The position numbers and the translations under genes are program-made. From Datisca glomerata (taxonomy: Eukaryota; Streptophyta; Magnoliopsida; Cucurbitales; Datiscaceae): DNA of 64,000 nucleotides. Below, piece by piece: positions 11,355 to 21,300 of the stretch; the first letter of the stretch is position 1, and each line of letters starts with the position of its first letter. The notes beneath the pieces are model-generated. The model was given only the letters and a program-made list of their open reading frames with translations, was not told the origin of the DNA and ran no database searches. Where the stretch lies: assembly GCA_003255025.1 (NCBI GenBank), contig QANY01008739.1, forward strand, positions 310,001-374,000. Reading direction: 5' to 3'.

Positions 11355-12973
11355 AATTCTTCCGAACTTAACTTTTTTCTAGTCTTCGAGCAAAACAAAA
11401 CAAAATCAAACAAGAAAAACAATAAACACTAATTCTGAAAAGATAAAGAAAGAGTGACGTAGTATTTTTGACTAACTAAACTTGCCTCAGAGATTCCAAA
11501 ATACCGATAACCCAAGAACAACTTCTGAATTATGATCATATAAAGCTTTAACATTATCAACTTACATTACAACTTGAAAAGTCCCGATTGTGTGTTTGTG
11601 TGTGTCACCTTAAGTCATCCAATCTCTTAAACCCAGATGAGTTTATGCAATCAAGTCTTGTAAAAGCGGATCTAATAATCTATAAATAGATTAGAACTAC
11701 AAAACCAATTTTTCATGCCACTCTCCACTAATGTAGGCAAACCATATCACTTAGGATCATTAGGACTTTCATATGCTTGTAATGTATGGCTAGGGTTTAG
11801 GGTAGGATAATGGATATTATTTTGGCTCAATCTTTACCCATAGTCACACATGTATTCTAGGAATCAATGAGCTTAACTCAACTTAACTTGTAGCACCCCC
11901 AAACTTGTCATTTCACCTCTTGAATAATCAATCATGCTCAACCATTCTCTCTTTTGTTTTTAGTTTGATTTCCTTAAGCTTCTCTTTTCCTTAACGAGCT
12001 TTCAACTAATAGCTCCTAAACCAGTTGGTCTTAGGGTATTAGGTTTTAAGACACTCATTTGAGCTTAGTCGCTCAAGTCCAAAAGGCTACGAAATCAAAT
12101 TTACTCACCATTTTTTATATAAAAAATCCTCTCAGATGAGTTTGAAATTGCCATTTTTTATCACCCATGGCAATTTCACATTCTTATAAAAAGTTTTCCC
12201 TAGTTTCCCTTTTTACTCATCATTTTGTCATAGCTCCAAGTATTTTCTCAGAACATTCAAATACTATGAGTAAAAAGGAGTACTAGGGAAAACTTTTTAT
12301 AAGAATGTGAAATTGCCATGGGTGATAAAAAAAATGGCTATTTAGGCTCAACATGGATGACTAGGAAAATAATTATGCACGGGTTGGCTTAAAAAGCTCA
12401 AACGGTCTAAAGATGGCCTAAATCATGCCCTAAGTGAAGCGTAGCCTAGAATTTCACCTTGAACAACAATCAAACTGGTTCTAGAGTTCTTATAAGATCA
12501 TAATGATTTCTTAAGTCACATAAACCTTCTCTAAGAAAAAAGAAGAAGATAATCAAACGTTCAAGGCTAGGTGCTCAGTATGTCAAGATTCTCTAGTGTA
12601 ATGCAAATCAATACTTGGTTCAAACACACATGATACACAAATTCAACATTTTTTTCCAAAGCTATCAATAACTCAAAACCAATCTCATCATAGTGTCATC
12701 AACAACAGAACGCCAAAAAAAAATTTAAATTAAAGCCACCACCCCTAAACTAAAAACTTTCATTGTCCTCGATGAAAAGAAAATATGTAAAAGGAGTAAG
12801 TAGAAAGGACTTCCCTGAATAATGATGAGCTATCATTCTCGTCAGTCTCTGCATTGTTCTTGTTATCTCCAACTGAGAGGAAAGTGATGCATGAGCCAAA
12901 TTCATCCATAGTTTTTTTTTATAAAAACCTGAAGAAAAGCAATATTAAAATAAGCAAAAATAAAATTAAAAAA
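11355..12973 (-). other. Non-coding 3' region of the Athila-like element
   Basis: No recognisable protein is seen. Next to the LTR the minus strand reads AAGTTCGGAAGAATT, a plausible polypurine tract (about 11355-11372). The region contains a ~71 bp inverted repeat at 12150-12338. Confidence 0.6.
12150..12338. repeat. Large near-perfect hairpin (about 71 bp arms)
   Basis: The left arm, 12150-12220, contains CACATTCTTATAAAAAG. The right arm, 12266-12338, contains its complement CTTTTTATAAGAATGTG. The arms match with only a few changes and are separated by about 45 bp. Confidence 0.9.
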
Positions 12974-14291
12974 CTACAAAAAATGAAATAACTGAAATAT
13001 AATCGGGTTACCTCTCGGTAGCGCTTGCTTTAATGTCTTCAGCCATCCAAGCTTCACCCATTGTCCACTAACTTTAGAATTCCCTTTGTGCCAGAAATTG
13101 ACCAGCCTAAGACCATTTGTTGCTCTCTCAAAACCCTCAGCACATGTCTTCTTCTTCACCATTTAATGAAGCAGAGATAATGACAAGCAAAGTGGATTCT
13201 TCTCCCATAAAGGTGTACCGAAGGTGGAAGTCTGACACCAATGGTTTTTCATTAAATGATAGGTGTCTAGGTTTACCTTCTCCAACACTATCCACCACAA
13301 ATAACTATTCATATCATTTGGGTGTTTGATTGCTTTGAAGACATTAAAAATTACCTTATAATCTTGCATTCGCAGAATAAGTTCCGTTTTTTGCACATCA
13401 ATCAGAGTTCTTCCTGTAGCTAAAACTGGTCCACCAAGAATAATTGGAATTTCTTGGTTTTCCTCCATGTCAAGAACAATAAAATCAGCTGGGAACAGTG
13501 GCTTTCTGAGGTTCTGCTAACTCCTGGCCACTGTGAAGACTAATGGGGTTTACTTGTTCTTTTGGATTCCTCTCGTTGTTGCTCGGTAGAGAACCTTGTG
13601 GTCTTTGTGTGAGCATTTCTGAAAGTTGACCCATTTGAAGCTCCAAATTCCTGATCGACGTAGCTTGACTCTAAATACTGGTTTCTTGCCTCTGAGTACT
13701 TATTTCTTACCTCTGAAGTGTAGCATCTGTTCTTGCCATAAATTGAGTAGTATTAACTGTGAGCTAGGCATTATCATCTTTCAGAGATATTTTAGGTTGC
13801 TGAGGCTGAAACTGAGGTTGTGTTACAACTGGTGGATTAATCATATTCTGACTATTCTTCCATGAGAAATTGGGGTGTTTTCTCCATCCTTGATTGTAGG
13901 TGTTGGAGAATAGATTATTTTGCCCATTATAGTTCCCAACAAAGTTAGCATGTTCAGACTGAGAAAGATCAAATGGATTTCCAGCTTGACATTCAGTGCT
14001 AGAATGAGGTTCATTACATAATTCATAAATTTCTCGTGTCGCATGAACTGCACTAGCAGTGGCAGTGAAATAGCTAAATTGCTTTGAAAGTGTAGCTACT
14101 TAAGCTGTAAGGGCAGTAAGTGCATCTACTTCATGAACTCCATGAGTCTTTCTTGGTACATTTCGCTCAGTTGGCCATTGATAAGCATTAGTAGCTATTT
14201 CTTCTAGCAAGGCATAAGCATCCTCATGTGTTTTTCCCATCAAAGCACCTCCTGCTGCTGCATCCACTGACGTCCTTGTTGAATTTCCCAA
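12974..14291 (-). pseudogene. Gag C-terminus and aspartic-protease region, Athila-like
   Basis: Several short frames on the minus strand follow the gag frame. They read through a Cys/His motif (CNEPHSSTEC near 14010), a Gln/Pro-rich stretch and a Gln/Arg repeat. They end in the protease-type block IPIILGGPVLATGRTLIDVQ (near 13440), with FNVFKAIKHP after it, which is typical of the protease end of Athila/Tat Gypsy elements. Stops and frameshifts separate the pieces. Nothing downstream resembles RT. The frame at 12974-13162 is a short tail of uncertain meaning. Confidence 0.6.
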
Positions 14292-14306
14292 ACCATTGTA
14301 GAAAGT

Positions 14307-14882
14307 TTAGACTTGTAGCCATCCAAGAATTCCATGATGTGGACATCCTCTCAACATCTCTTTAAACCTCACACAAGCTTCATAAAGAGACTGCATCTCA
14401 TGTTGGGCAAAAGTGGTGATCTCATTCCTCATTTTGGCTGTTTTAGCTGGTGGAAATAATTTAGCAAAAAAAAGTTCAGAGAGGCCATTCCAAGTAGTGA
14501 TCGATCCAACTAGCAAAGAGTTCAACCAACTCTTAGCCTTATCCCGTAGTGAGAATGTGAATAATCTCAGCCTAATTGCATCAGTTGAGACATTGTTGTA
14601 CTTGAATGTCTCACAGATTTCGAGAAAAATGACTATGTGAACATTTGGATCATCGCTAGGTAGACTACTGAACTGATTTGCTTGCACCATTTGAATGATA
14701 GCCGGCTTAATCTCAAAATTTTTTGCATTAATAACATGGCGTTGAATGGCAGACACAGCCTCATTGACCACTGGCATAGCATAGTCTCGAATCGCCCGGT
14801 TATTTTGGTTATTCACAATTTTAAGATTTTCTCTCACATCTTTCATGGTTTCTTGAGGTTTTTTAGAATATTCTCTCCTCAA
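14307..14882 (-). CDS. Gag (Retrotrans_gag) of the Athila-like element
   Basis: This is an open 191-residue frame. The core, around residues 95-175, has LFTFSLRDKAKSWLNSL, then TTWNGLSELFFAKLFPP and LYEACVRFKEMLRGCPHHG. That is the conserved Gypsy gag (Retrotrans_gag) pattern in which the first block is normally LFPFSLRDKAKAWL. Gag forms the virus-like particle of the retrotransposon in the cytoplasm. It lies 3' of the PBS on the same strand and runs towards the protease region. The frame ends at a stop after GILGWLQV, where intact relatives continue, so the protein is probably truncated. The upstream ATG at 14882 is the first in frame. Confidence 0.75.
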   Translation of the reverse strand: MRREYSKKPQETMKDVRENLKIVNNQNNRAIRDYAMPVVNEAVSAIQRHVINAKNFEIKPAIIQMVQANQFSSLPSDDPNVHIVIFLEICETFKYNNVSTDAIRLRLFTFSLRDKAKSWLNSLLVGSITTWNGLSELFFAKLFPPAKTAKMRNEITTFAQHEMQSLYEACVRFKEMLRGCPHHGILGWLQV

Positions 14883-15070
14883 TGTTCTATTACGACAACA
14901 CGTTCGCTCAATTTACAAATTTATGGGAGTCAAATTTTTGCTTCCAAATTTTCTCATACACCTTAGAAAATGCCTGGAGATTCAAAATAGTAAATAACCG
15001 TAAATAAAAAAAATTAAGACTCGAATTAAAATTAAGAATATTTAACTCCAATATTAATAAACAAAATCAG

Positions 15071-15090
15071 TCCCCAGCAACGGTGTCAAA
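15071..15090 (-). other. Primer-binding site, Gypsy (Athila/Tat) type
   Basis: The minus strand reads TTTGACACCGTTGCTGGGGA, close to the TGGCGCCGTTGCCGGGGA site of plant Athila/Tat elements. It lies 4 bp from the inner end of the 5' LTR. Confidence 0.75.
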
Positions 15091-15094
15091 AACT

Positions 15095-15648
15095 TGTTGT
15101 GATTTTTTATAGTGCAAGTGTACACTATCATCGTCAAGTAATAAATTTCTATAAAAATAGAGTATTGTCCACATGATTGATTAATATTAATAATTGAAAT
15201 TAACTAAAATTTAATTCTAATTGAGAATAATGAAAAGTTTGGATTTTAATTAAAATAAAATTCTAATTAAACTAAAACGATAAAAATTTGATAAAGATAA
15301 AATTTGAATAGTTAAAAGATTTAGGGTTTTCGATTTCACCAAACCAAACATGCTCTAAATTCCAATTCTCAATCAATTAACGTTTATTTAGAATATCGAT
15401 AGTGAATTTCTCTAATATAATTATCAATCTTTCTCAAGTATCGATAATAATGAATCAAAAATATGAATCATACATATATGTCAAGATTCAATATAATGAA
15501 ACTCATTAAGCATAAGAAATTATAGTTCCTACACTAGATTCACAATTATCTCTAACTTATGAAAATCTAATGGTGTTATAAACAAAGAGAAAATTCAATC
15601 ATTACTTCTCAGTCTCAGAATTAAATCTAAAATCATGCAATAGTTGGT
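15095..15648 (-). repeat. Partial 5' LTR of the Athila-like element
   Basis: It matches 10073-10655 over about 555 bp with roughly 90% identity by eye, then stops abruptly at AGTTGG next to a half palindrome (TCAAGTAG). Confidence 0.8.
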
Positions 15649-16000
15649 CAAGTAGTCTATTATGAGTACTTGAGTCCTTCAAGTAGTCATTTTGACACTT
15701 GCAGTCAGTTATCCAAAGAGCATATGACTTCTTGAAGGGTTCAAGTAATTTGTGATGACTACTTGAACCCTTCAAGTAGTTGTTTGACACTACTTGAATG
15801 GTTCAAGTAGTCATAAAAAACTACTTGAATCCTTCAAATAGTCTCATGCTCTCTGAATAAATCACTACAAGAATCAAGATAACTACTTGAAGGGTTCAAG
15901 TAGTGTTTTATGACTACTTGAACCCCTCAAGTAGTCATATTGTTCATTGCAGTCAATTAGACAGAGAGCATGTAACTACTTGAAATGTTCAAGTAATGTT
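15648..16000. repeat. Palindrome array M (8 copies and a half copy)
   Basis: Same 21 bp unit as array L. A half copy, TCAAGTAG, abuts the truncated LTR, followed by centres near 15675, 15738, 15768, 15799, 15830, 15892, 15924 and 15986. Spacings are about 31 or 62 bp. Spacers again contain CATGCTCTCT and CTACAAGAATCAAGAT. The array sits between the truncated transposase side and the 3' end of the Ulp1-like gene. Confidence 0.9.
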
Positions 16001-16019
16001 TTATGACTCTTGTTCCACC

Positions 16020-17851
16020 CCCCTGAGAAGGTATCTCTACCACCTCTATCTCAATAGTGGGCTCTTGATTTGAACACTTTTTTTACTAGAGAGTCAACCT
16101 TCTCAGTAGGTATCTCTACATTGGTCTCTATAGTGGACTCTTGGTTCGTAGATTTTTCCAATGGAGAATCAGCCCCCTCAATAGGTAGATCTAGCTATTT
16201 CTCACCAGTGGGATGTTCCTCTTTCTTTGTTGTATGTTCCAATTCAACATCATATTGTTGAACAATTTGATAAACCAAGACCTCCAATTGGTTATCATCA
16301 TCTTCATCCAAATTTTCCTGACCTACATCACCTTCCACAACATCCATCTTCTCATAATCTTTCTGACCATCATTCTCAACATTTTTGTTAAAAAAATGTA
16401 CATAAAACTTACCAAAATCTTGCCCACATGGGGATTTCACGGACTGGTCAATAAAGACTTGAAGCTGGCTTACATTGCTTTTTAACTCCTACTTAGTATC
16501 AATAACTTCTTTTTTAAGCATCGAGGAGTCAGCCTTAAGTGTCTTAATATCAAAATTCATGATGTCCAGCTTCTTTGTGGTCTCATGCATGAAAGCATGG
16601 AGGACATCATCCCCACCACTATCCACATTACACAAACCAGAATACTCTATAAGTGGAATTCCAGCCTCAGTTCCACTTTGAGGTAAAGGACTCTGCAAGT
16701 CCACCTCTTCATCAGCAACACCCCCAACTTCATCAACTTCAGCCAAATTCTTTGAGTATAGTTTGTTGCTCTTCAATGCCAGTTAGGTTCAAAGTTAAAA
16801 GTCCATTCAACTACAAATTAACATAAAAATCATATGGCATTATAGGAATTTACACTACTATAAAACTAGAAAATCAGGAGTTCTTACCATTTTTCGACAG
16901 AAAATATCCTTGTGCACGGTCTCATGCGAAACAATGATGCTAATCATCTAGTTAAGTAATCGTGGAATTTGATTATCGACCTTTTGTCGCATACAAGCTA
17001 CCAATAGTGGGGGTGACCTCATATGCCCAAACTTGCATAAATTAATAATAATTATTCTCCAATCATTGGAAGCATAAAAATAAAGAATAGGGAAATGAAG
17101 ATACTTGAAAAATATATGGGAAACCCCTCAAAATGGTACGTAATCTCAGAAGTTTTTTTTCCAACCTTCTTCTACTTTTACTTTTGGCTACCAGTTGTTT
17201 CTTCATCATTGTCATCTTTTGGAAGGGCGTTCTTCAATGCCTGTATCATCTTCCCAAAACATACTTCCCTCATGGGTAGCTATTGAAATCATCTAGATTA
17301 TCAACTAGCATCACCCACCTTTGATCAATCTTATTTCTTTTCTCCTTCCCCAATAAATACAACAAACCAACCTTCAAAACATCCACATCCTCAACACCTT
17401 TGCTGCCCATAAACGCTTCCTCCAACCATTTGTTGTTGAGGCTGTCATCGCGGTTGAAGGACTGATTTCTAATTTTATTAGGGGTAATCTTGTCATAACT
17501 CCCAAGGACAGGAGGAGTGACATAGTGAAGGCCAGTTATTAGTGAAAATTCTCTCTTGGAAAGCCTAATTGCTTTCCCAGCTATAAGAAAATATATATCA
17601 TCATCAAAAGTAGTATCGTCCTTCGGCTTAGCTTCTCAGAGAAGCATATAATGACATATGGTTCTAGAAAACTAGATATTCTGTATGTCCAACAGATGAC
17701 CAAAACATGTCTGCCAAAAGAGAATCTTCTAAGATTCAGTCAACTTCTCATTCAAGTTCTTAATTGCATGTAAGTTGGAGAGGCAATTGCCTCTTCCAGA
17801 GATAAATTCATCTTTATCTAGGAATAGAGTCAGCTGAATCTTTAAAGCCAT
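16020..17851 (-). pseudogene. DUF1985/Ulp1-like gene carried by the MULE, protease domain missing
   Basis: On the minus strand an ATG at 17851 opens a frame with LHAIKNLNEKLTES, LFWQTCFGHLLDIQNI, DDDIYFLIAGKAIRLSKREF and SLITGLHYVTPPVLGSYDK. This is the DUF1985 domain found N-terminal to Ulp1-like (C48) cysteine proteases in plant MULEs. Two TAG codons and a TGA interrupt it. Further on (16776-16195) come a coiled-coil-like segment and an acidic linker (DEDDDNQLEVLV). A stretch with repeated EKS/TNQESTIETNVEIPTEK motifs runs to about 16020. The C48 catalytic domain (His-Asp-Gln-Cys), expected after this linker, is absent; palindrome array M and the Athila-like element lie there. Intron borders were not resolved. 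Confidence 0.7.
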
Positions 17852-17914
17852 TATCTGTTGAAAGATGCATATAAGTAAGTTTATGATTTATTTATACACA
17901 TAAGAAGTACTTGA

Positions 17915-18688
17915 TTGTTTACTGAAGGGTTAAAGTAGTCAAATACAACTACTTAAAGGGTTCAAATAGTGAACAAGAGACCACTTGAACGGTTCAAGTA
18001 GTGAACAAGAGACACTTGAACGGTTCAAGTAGTGAACAAGAGACCACTTGAACAGTTCAAGTAGTTAGATACAACTTCTTGAACCCTTCAAGTAGTGAAC
18101 AAGTGACTACTTGAAGGGTTCAAGTAGTCAGATACAATTACTTGAACTTTTCAAGTAGTTACTTGTTTTGACTTTCAAAAACAAATATTTGAATGGTTCA
18201 AGTAGTTGTATCTGATTACTTGAACCCTTCAAGTAGTTACTTATTTTGACTTCTAGAATTAAAATCACTACTTGAATGATTTAAGTAATCAGATACAACT
18301 ATTTAAACCTATCAAGTAGTCACTTGTTCACTACTTGAATGGTTCAAGTAGCTGTATTTGATTACTTGAACCCTTCAAGTAGTTACTTGTTTTGACTTCT
18401 AGAATCAAAATCACTACTTGAATGGTTCAAGTAGTCATATATAACTACTTAAACTCCTCAAGTAGTGAACAAGTGATTCCTTGAATGGTTCAAGAAGTTA
18501 GATACAATTACTTGAACCCTTCAACTACTAATGGATTACTTATTGCTGCAATAAAATGACTACTTGAGGAGTTCAAGTAATTATAAATAATTACTTGAAC
18601 CTTTCAACTACTTACTGTTGTAGTCAAAATGACTATTTGATGGGTTCAAGTAGTCCTAAATAGTCACTTGAACCCTTCAAGTAGCCAA
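17915..18688. repeat. Palindrome array R (about 22 copies)
   Basis: This is the longest of the three arrays. Units such as CTACTTGAA-GGG-TTCAAGTAG recur with centres near 17928, 17958, 17991, 18023, 18053, 18085, 18117, 18148, 18195, 18226, 18278, 18309, 18340, 18371, 18423, 18454, 18486, 18518, 18570, 18600, 18642 and 18674. The commonest spacing is 30-33 bp, with jumps of about 42, 47 and 52 bp. Spacers alternate between AGTGAACAAG-, AGTCAGATACAA- and TTTTGACTTCTAGAAT-type sequences. Confidence 0.92.
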
Positions 18689-18699
18689 TAGATCCATAT

Positions 18700-19249
18700 G
18701 GTCATCACAAGCATTTATCATAAACATCAAGCAATCTAGACATGCAGAAGGTTATAACCAACAAGAGGGGCAATCTAACCCAAAACGATTTTCTCCCAAC
18801 CCCAATACAAAAAAAGAAAAAGTCCCGATTTTAAAACCATAGACAATTTCCCCCCCAACTTCCAGTAAGAAGAACAAAAGAAAGAGTAACAACACTGGTA
18901 AATCAAGTCCCTTTCTACATAAAAAAAATAGAAGAATGGGTATCTAAGTTTTCCGGTCAGTGGGTATCGTGCCGAAGTCGAACAGTTTTCCTGAGTGTTC
19001 TGGAAAAGGAAGAAGAAGAAAAAGAAAAAGAAGACTAACAGGGACTGTCTTACCGAAGAAGAAGTAACGATTTTTCACCAGGAAGAGAGAATACAAACGA
19101 GAATGGAGATGAAGAGGAAAATGGCAAATGAAGAGAAGCAAAGGAGAAGAGAAACAAGGAAGAGACGTAAAGGAGAAGAGAGCAAGTAACCGTCAAATCA
19201 CTACGTGATGTGTGCTGCCTTGGGAAGAAAGTGAACAGTTGATTTTAGT
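18700..19249. other. MULE right subterminal region, no recognisable gene
   Basis: This is purine-rich DNA with a GAAGAAGAAGAAAAAG run at about 19007-19035, mirroring the (TTC)n of the left end in inverted orientation. The 60-odd residue Lys/Arg/Glu frames come from this bias. Confidence 0.6.
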
Positions 19250-19344
19250 TGATTTGGTGGGCCAAGTGTATAATATTCTGTGAAGGGGTAATTTTTTTAA
19301 CATAAATTGATAAATTGAAAATGGTATATTTTTCGAAATAACCC
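19250..19344 (-). repeat. Right terminal inverted repeat of the MULE
   Basis: It pairs with 6162-6262. The last base of the element is 19344, and the 9 bp target duplication AATTTAATA follows at 19345-19353. Confidence 0.85.
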
Positions 19345-19749
19345 AATTTAATAGACATATTTATTTCACCAGCTCGTCATCCGTGTCGTATAATATCATA
19401 TTTTATATGTTTTCAGCAATGTACTCTTATTATAAGTCATTGACAAATCTTCAAATAGGTTTAATATCTAATTTGCACACTTTTTCCTCATTCTTTTTTT
19501 TTCCTTTGGCTCTCTTCGTAACAATATCAATTTTTTACCGTCACTAATGCTTTCTTTATATTGCTCTTGGTATATAATTTTCTTAGAAGTATACGTATAG
19601 ACAAAAGGTAGAATTTCCTTCTTTATCTATCAATCTATTAAAATTTTAGAAGAGTAATGACTACTCAAACTCGAGGTATCAATAACTCTCCCCATATATA
19701 TTGAGAGAGTTCTTGATATCAGAATTGTCTAACATGTGTCTAGAGCCTA

Positions 19750-20575
19750 GTTGGTAAAGTCGCGTAATACGTGAATTATACACGAATACGTGTAATTCCA
19801 TATAATACTATCCGTACTGTCCCAAAATACGGATAAATACGCTTAGTTTTGGGCTGTAAAGTATAATACGCGAACTTTATGTATTCGCGTATTATATGGC
19901 CGAATCGGCCAAAATCCAGAATCCCTTTTCCTGTTTCGCGAAACCCTCCCCTCTATTTCGCTGCGCGACGCCCTCCTCCTCAGTCTAATACTCCATCTGC
20001 CTCGTCCTATTCAAGAATCGCGACTGGTCCCTCGTCTTGCAACTTGCTTGAGTCTGAATTTCAGTCCTCAAGAATCACGACTGCATCTATCTCGTCTTCT
20101 TCAGAATCGCGACTGATCTGGTCTCCCTCGTCTTGCTTGAGTCTGTCTGACTGTTTCAATTGCTTCGATTGCTTCAATTGCTCAGATTGCTTCGAACTCG
20201 AAGAACACAGGTTGCTTCGAACTCCGAAGAACAAGCGATTCTTGCCTCAGATTGCTTTGAACTCCGAAGAATACAGGTTTGATTTTTGTTGTGTTAATTT
20301 GGGTTCTGATTTTTTGTTGCGTTGATTCCATGGAAACAGGAGTGGGGAAAAAGGATTTTTGTTGTGTTGATTACAATACAGAACCTGTATTGTTCTGATT
20401 TTTTTTGTTGTGTAAATTATTCTTTATACAATGTATGTATAAAATTGTTCTGTATACAATGTTATGCATAGTATCGTGGGATTGGAAGAACTTGTTACAA
20501 TGTTTGTAAATTGTTCTGCATATTTGATTCGAACATGTATACTGTAAATTATTCTAAATTGGTTTTTTATTATCA
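19750..20575 (+). mobile_element. Possible 5' part of a hAT-type element
   Basis: TAGTTGGTAAAGTCGCG followed by repeated TAATACG/CGTATTA motifs resembles the subterminal DNA of plant hAT elements. It is followed by a C/T-rich leader with several short direct repeats (AATCGCGACTG, and GCTTCGAACTC-type units at 20188, 20213 and 20257) and a possible splice donor at about 20277. No BED finger or hAT transposase follows, and no right end was found. The 148-residue Ser-rich frame at 19879-20325 lies in this leader and I do not regard it as a gene. Confidence 0.3.
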
Positions 20576-20649
20576 TATTCATAAATATTGTATTAATATA
20601 TATTTATAAATTCTACGGTTAGTAATTTTAATACTGAATTTTTTGAATG

Positions 20650-21300
20650 AAATGTTGGAGAGAAGAAGAAGAGAAGAAGAATGAAAAGTGAATGAAAGTG
20701 TGTAATGTGAAATAGAGTAGAAATTTATCTCACATTGAAAACTCAATGATAGAATGTTGGGTTTATAAACCCAACACTCATACATTGGGGTAAGCTCTAA
20801 GGGGCACCCCACATTTTATGGGAAAGAGAAGACTTAGATGACATATGGTCCTCCCTTCACGAGCCACCGTCCGACCGGCTCGATACGGTCAAAAGATTTA
20901 TTTTTTGGATAAATTTTTTTTTATTTATTTAGAGAGAAATAAAATATCTTTAAACAGAATCTGTAATTATCCGCAGAAGATAATTAAAATATCTATTTTA
21001 ATAATATGTTTGGCTTGCTCTCCAAGCCTTGAACGTTACATAAGAATAGGGTATTAGCTTCGGTTTACACGGAAACAACACTCAATCACCAAGCATCCTG
21101 CATATGGAGAGACATACAAAAGGAGTTTTGTGAGGGTCAGAGTAATCGATTGTTCTATTCTGACTTAGATTGTTGTATGCTACAAAGACGATTCGTCGTA
21201 ATCTCCAAGCATCCTATGGAGGACGATTATTATCTTTAGGCATTGTTTTCAAACAATCCTCAATCTACATCGAATTTTCAATTCTAATTTTGCTGTAATC
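20650..21300 (+). repeat. Possible LTR remnant
   Basis: TCTCACATTGAAAACTCAAT followed by GGGTTTATAAACCC is reminiscent of the promoter region of plant Copia LTRs, with a TATA box and start region. No PBS, polypurine tract or partner LTR was found. Confidence 0.25.

Larger units (their letters stand above)
10073..15648 (-). mobile_element. Athila/Tat-like Gypsy retrotransposon carrying only gag and protease
   Basis: The order on the minus strand is a partial 5' LTR (15648-15095), PBS, gag, protease, about 1.6 kb of non-coding DNA with a large hairpin, a polypurine tract and the 3' LTR (11354-10073). No reverse transcriptase, RNase H or integrase motif is present, so it would need enzymes in trans. 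This organisation resembles the gag-only TR-GAG/LARD class. The 5' LTR is missing roughly its first 700 bp and ends directly against palindrome array M. With that end lost no target duplication can be seen. Confidence 0.75.
6162..19344. mobile_element. 13.2 kb Mutator-like element (MULE) with palindrome arrays
   Basis: The left end reads GGATTATTTGGAAAAATATA and the right end, reverse-complemented, reads GGGTTATTTCGAAAAATATA. The match resumes about 65-70 bp in with CAGAATATTATAC. Both ends are flanked by AATTTAATA (6153-6161 and 19345-19353), a perfect 9 bp target duplication typical of Mutator elements. Inside are a MuDR-type transposase N-terminus (plus strand from 7400), a DUF1985/Ulp1-like gene (minus, 17851 to about 16020), and three arrays of a 21 bp palindrome. 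Two later insertions split it: a solo LTR (7760-9562) and an Athila-like element (10073-15648). The catalytic part of the transposase and the Ulp1 protease domain are missing, so the copy is not autonomous. Gene content resembles the Ulp1-carrying MULEs known as Kaonashi (KI-MULE). Confidence 0.88.

Noticed and set aside
15862..15880. CACTACAAGAATC as a possible CACTA transposon end
   Set aside because: It is a spacer word of the palindrome array and recurs as CTGCAAGAATC in array L; no matching inverted end or 3 bp duplication.
6774..18688. Regularly spaced palindromic repeats resembling a CRISPR array
   Set aside because: The host is a plant, repeats are degenerate, spacers are repeated rather than unique, no cas genes are present, and the arrays lie inside a Mutator-like element.
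19879..20325. 148-residue Ser-rich open frame
   Set aside because: Low-complexity, built of short direct repeats in what looks like a TE leader; no family recognised.
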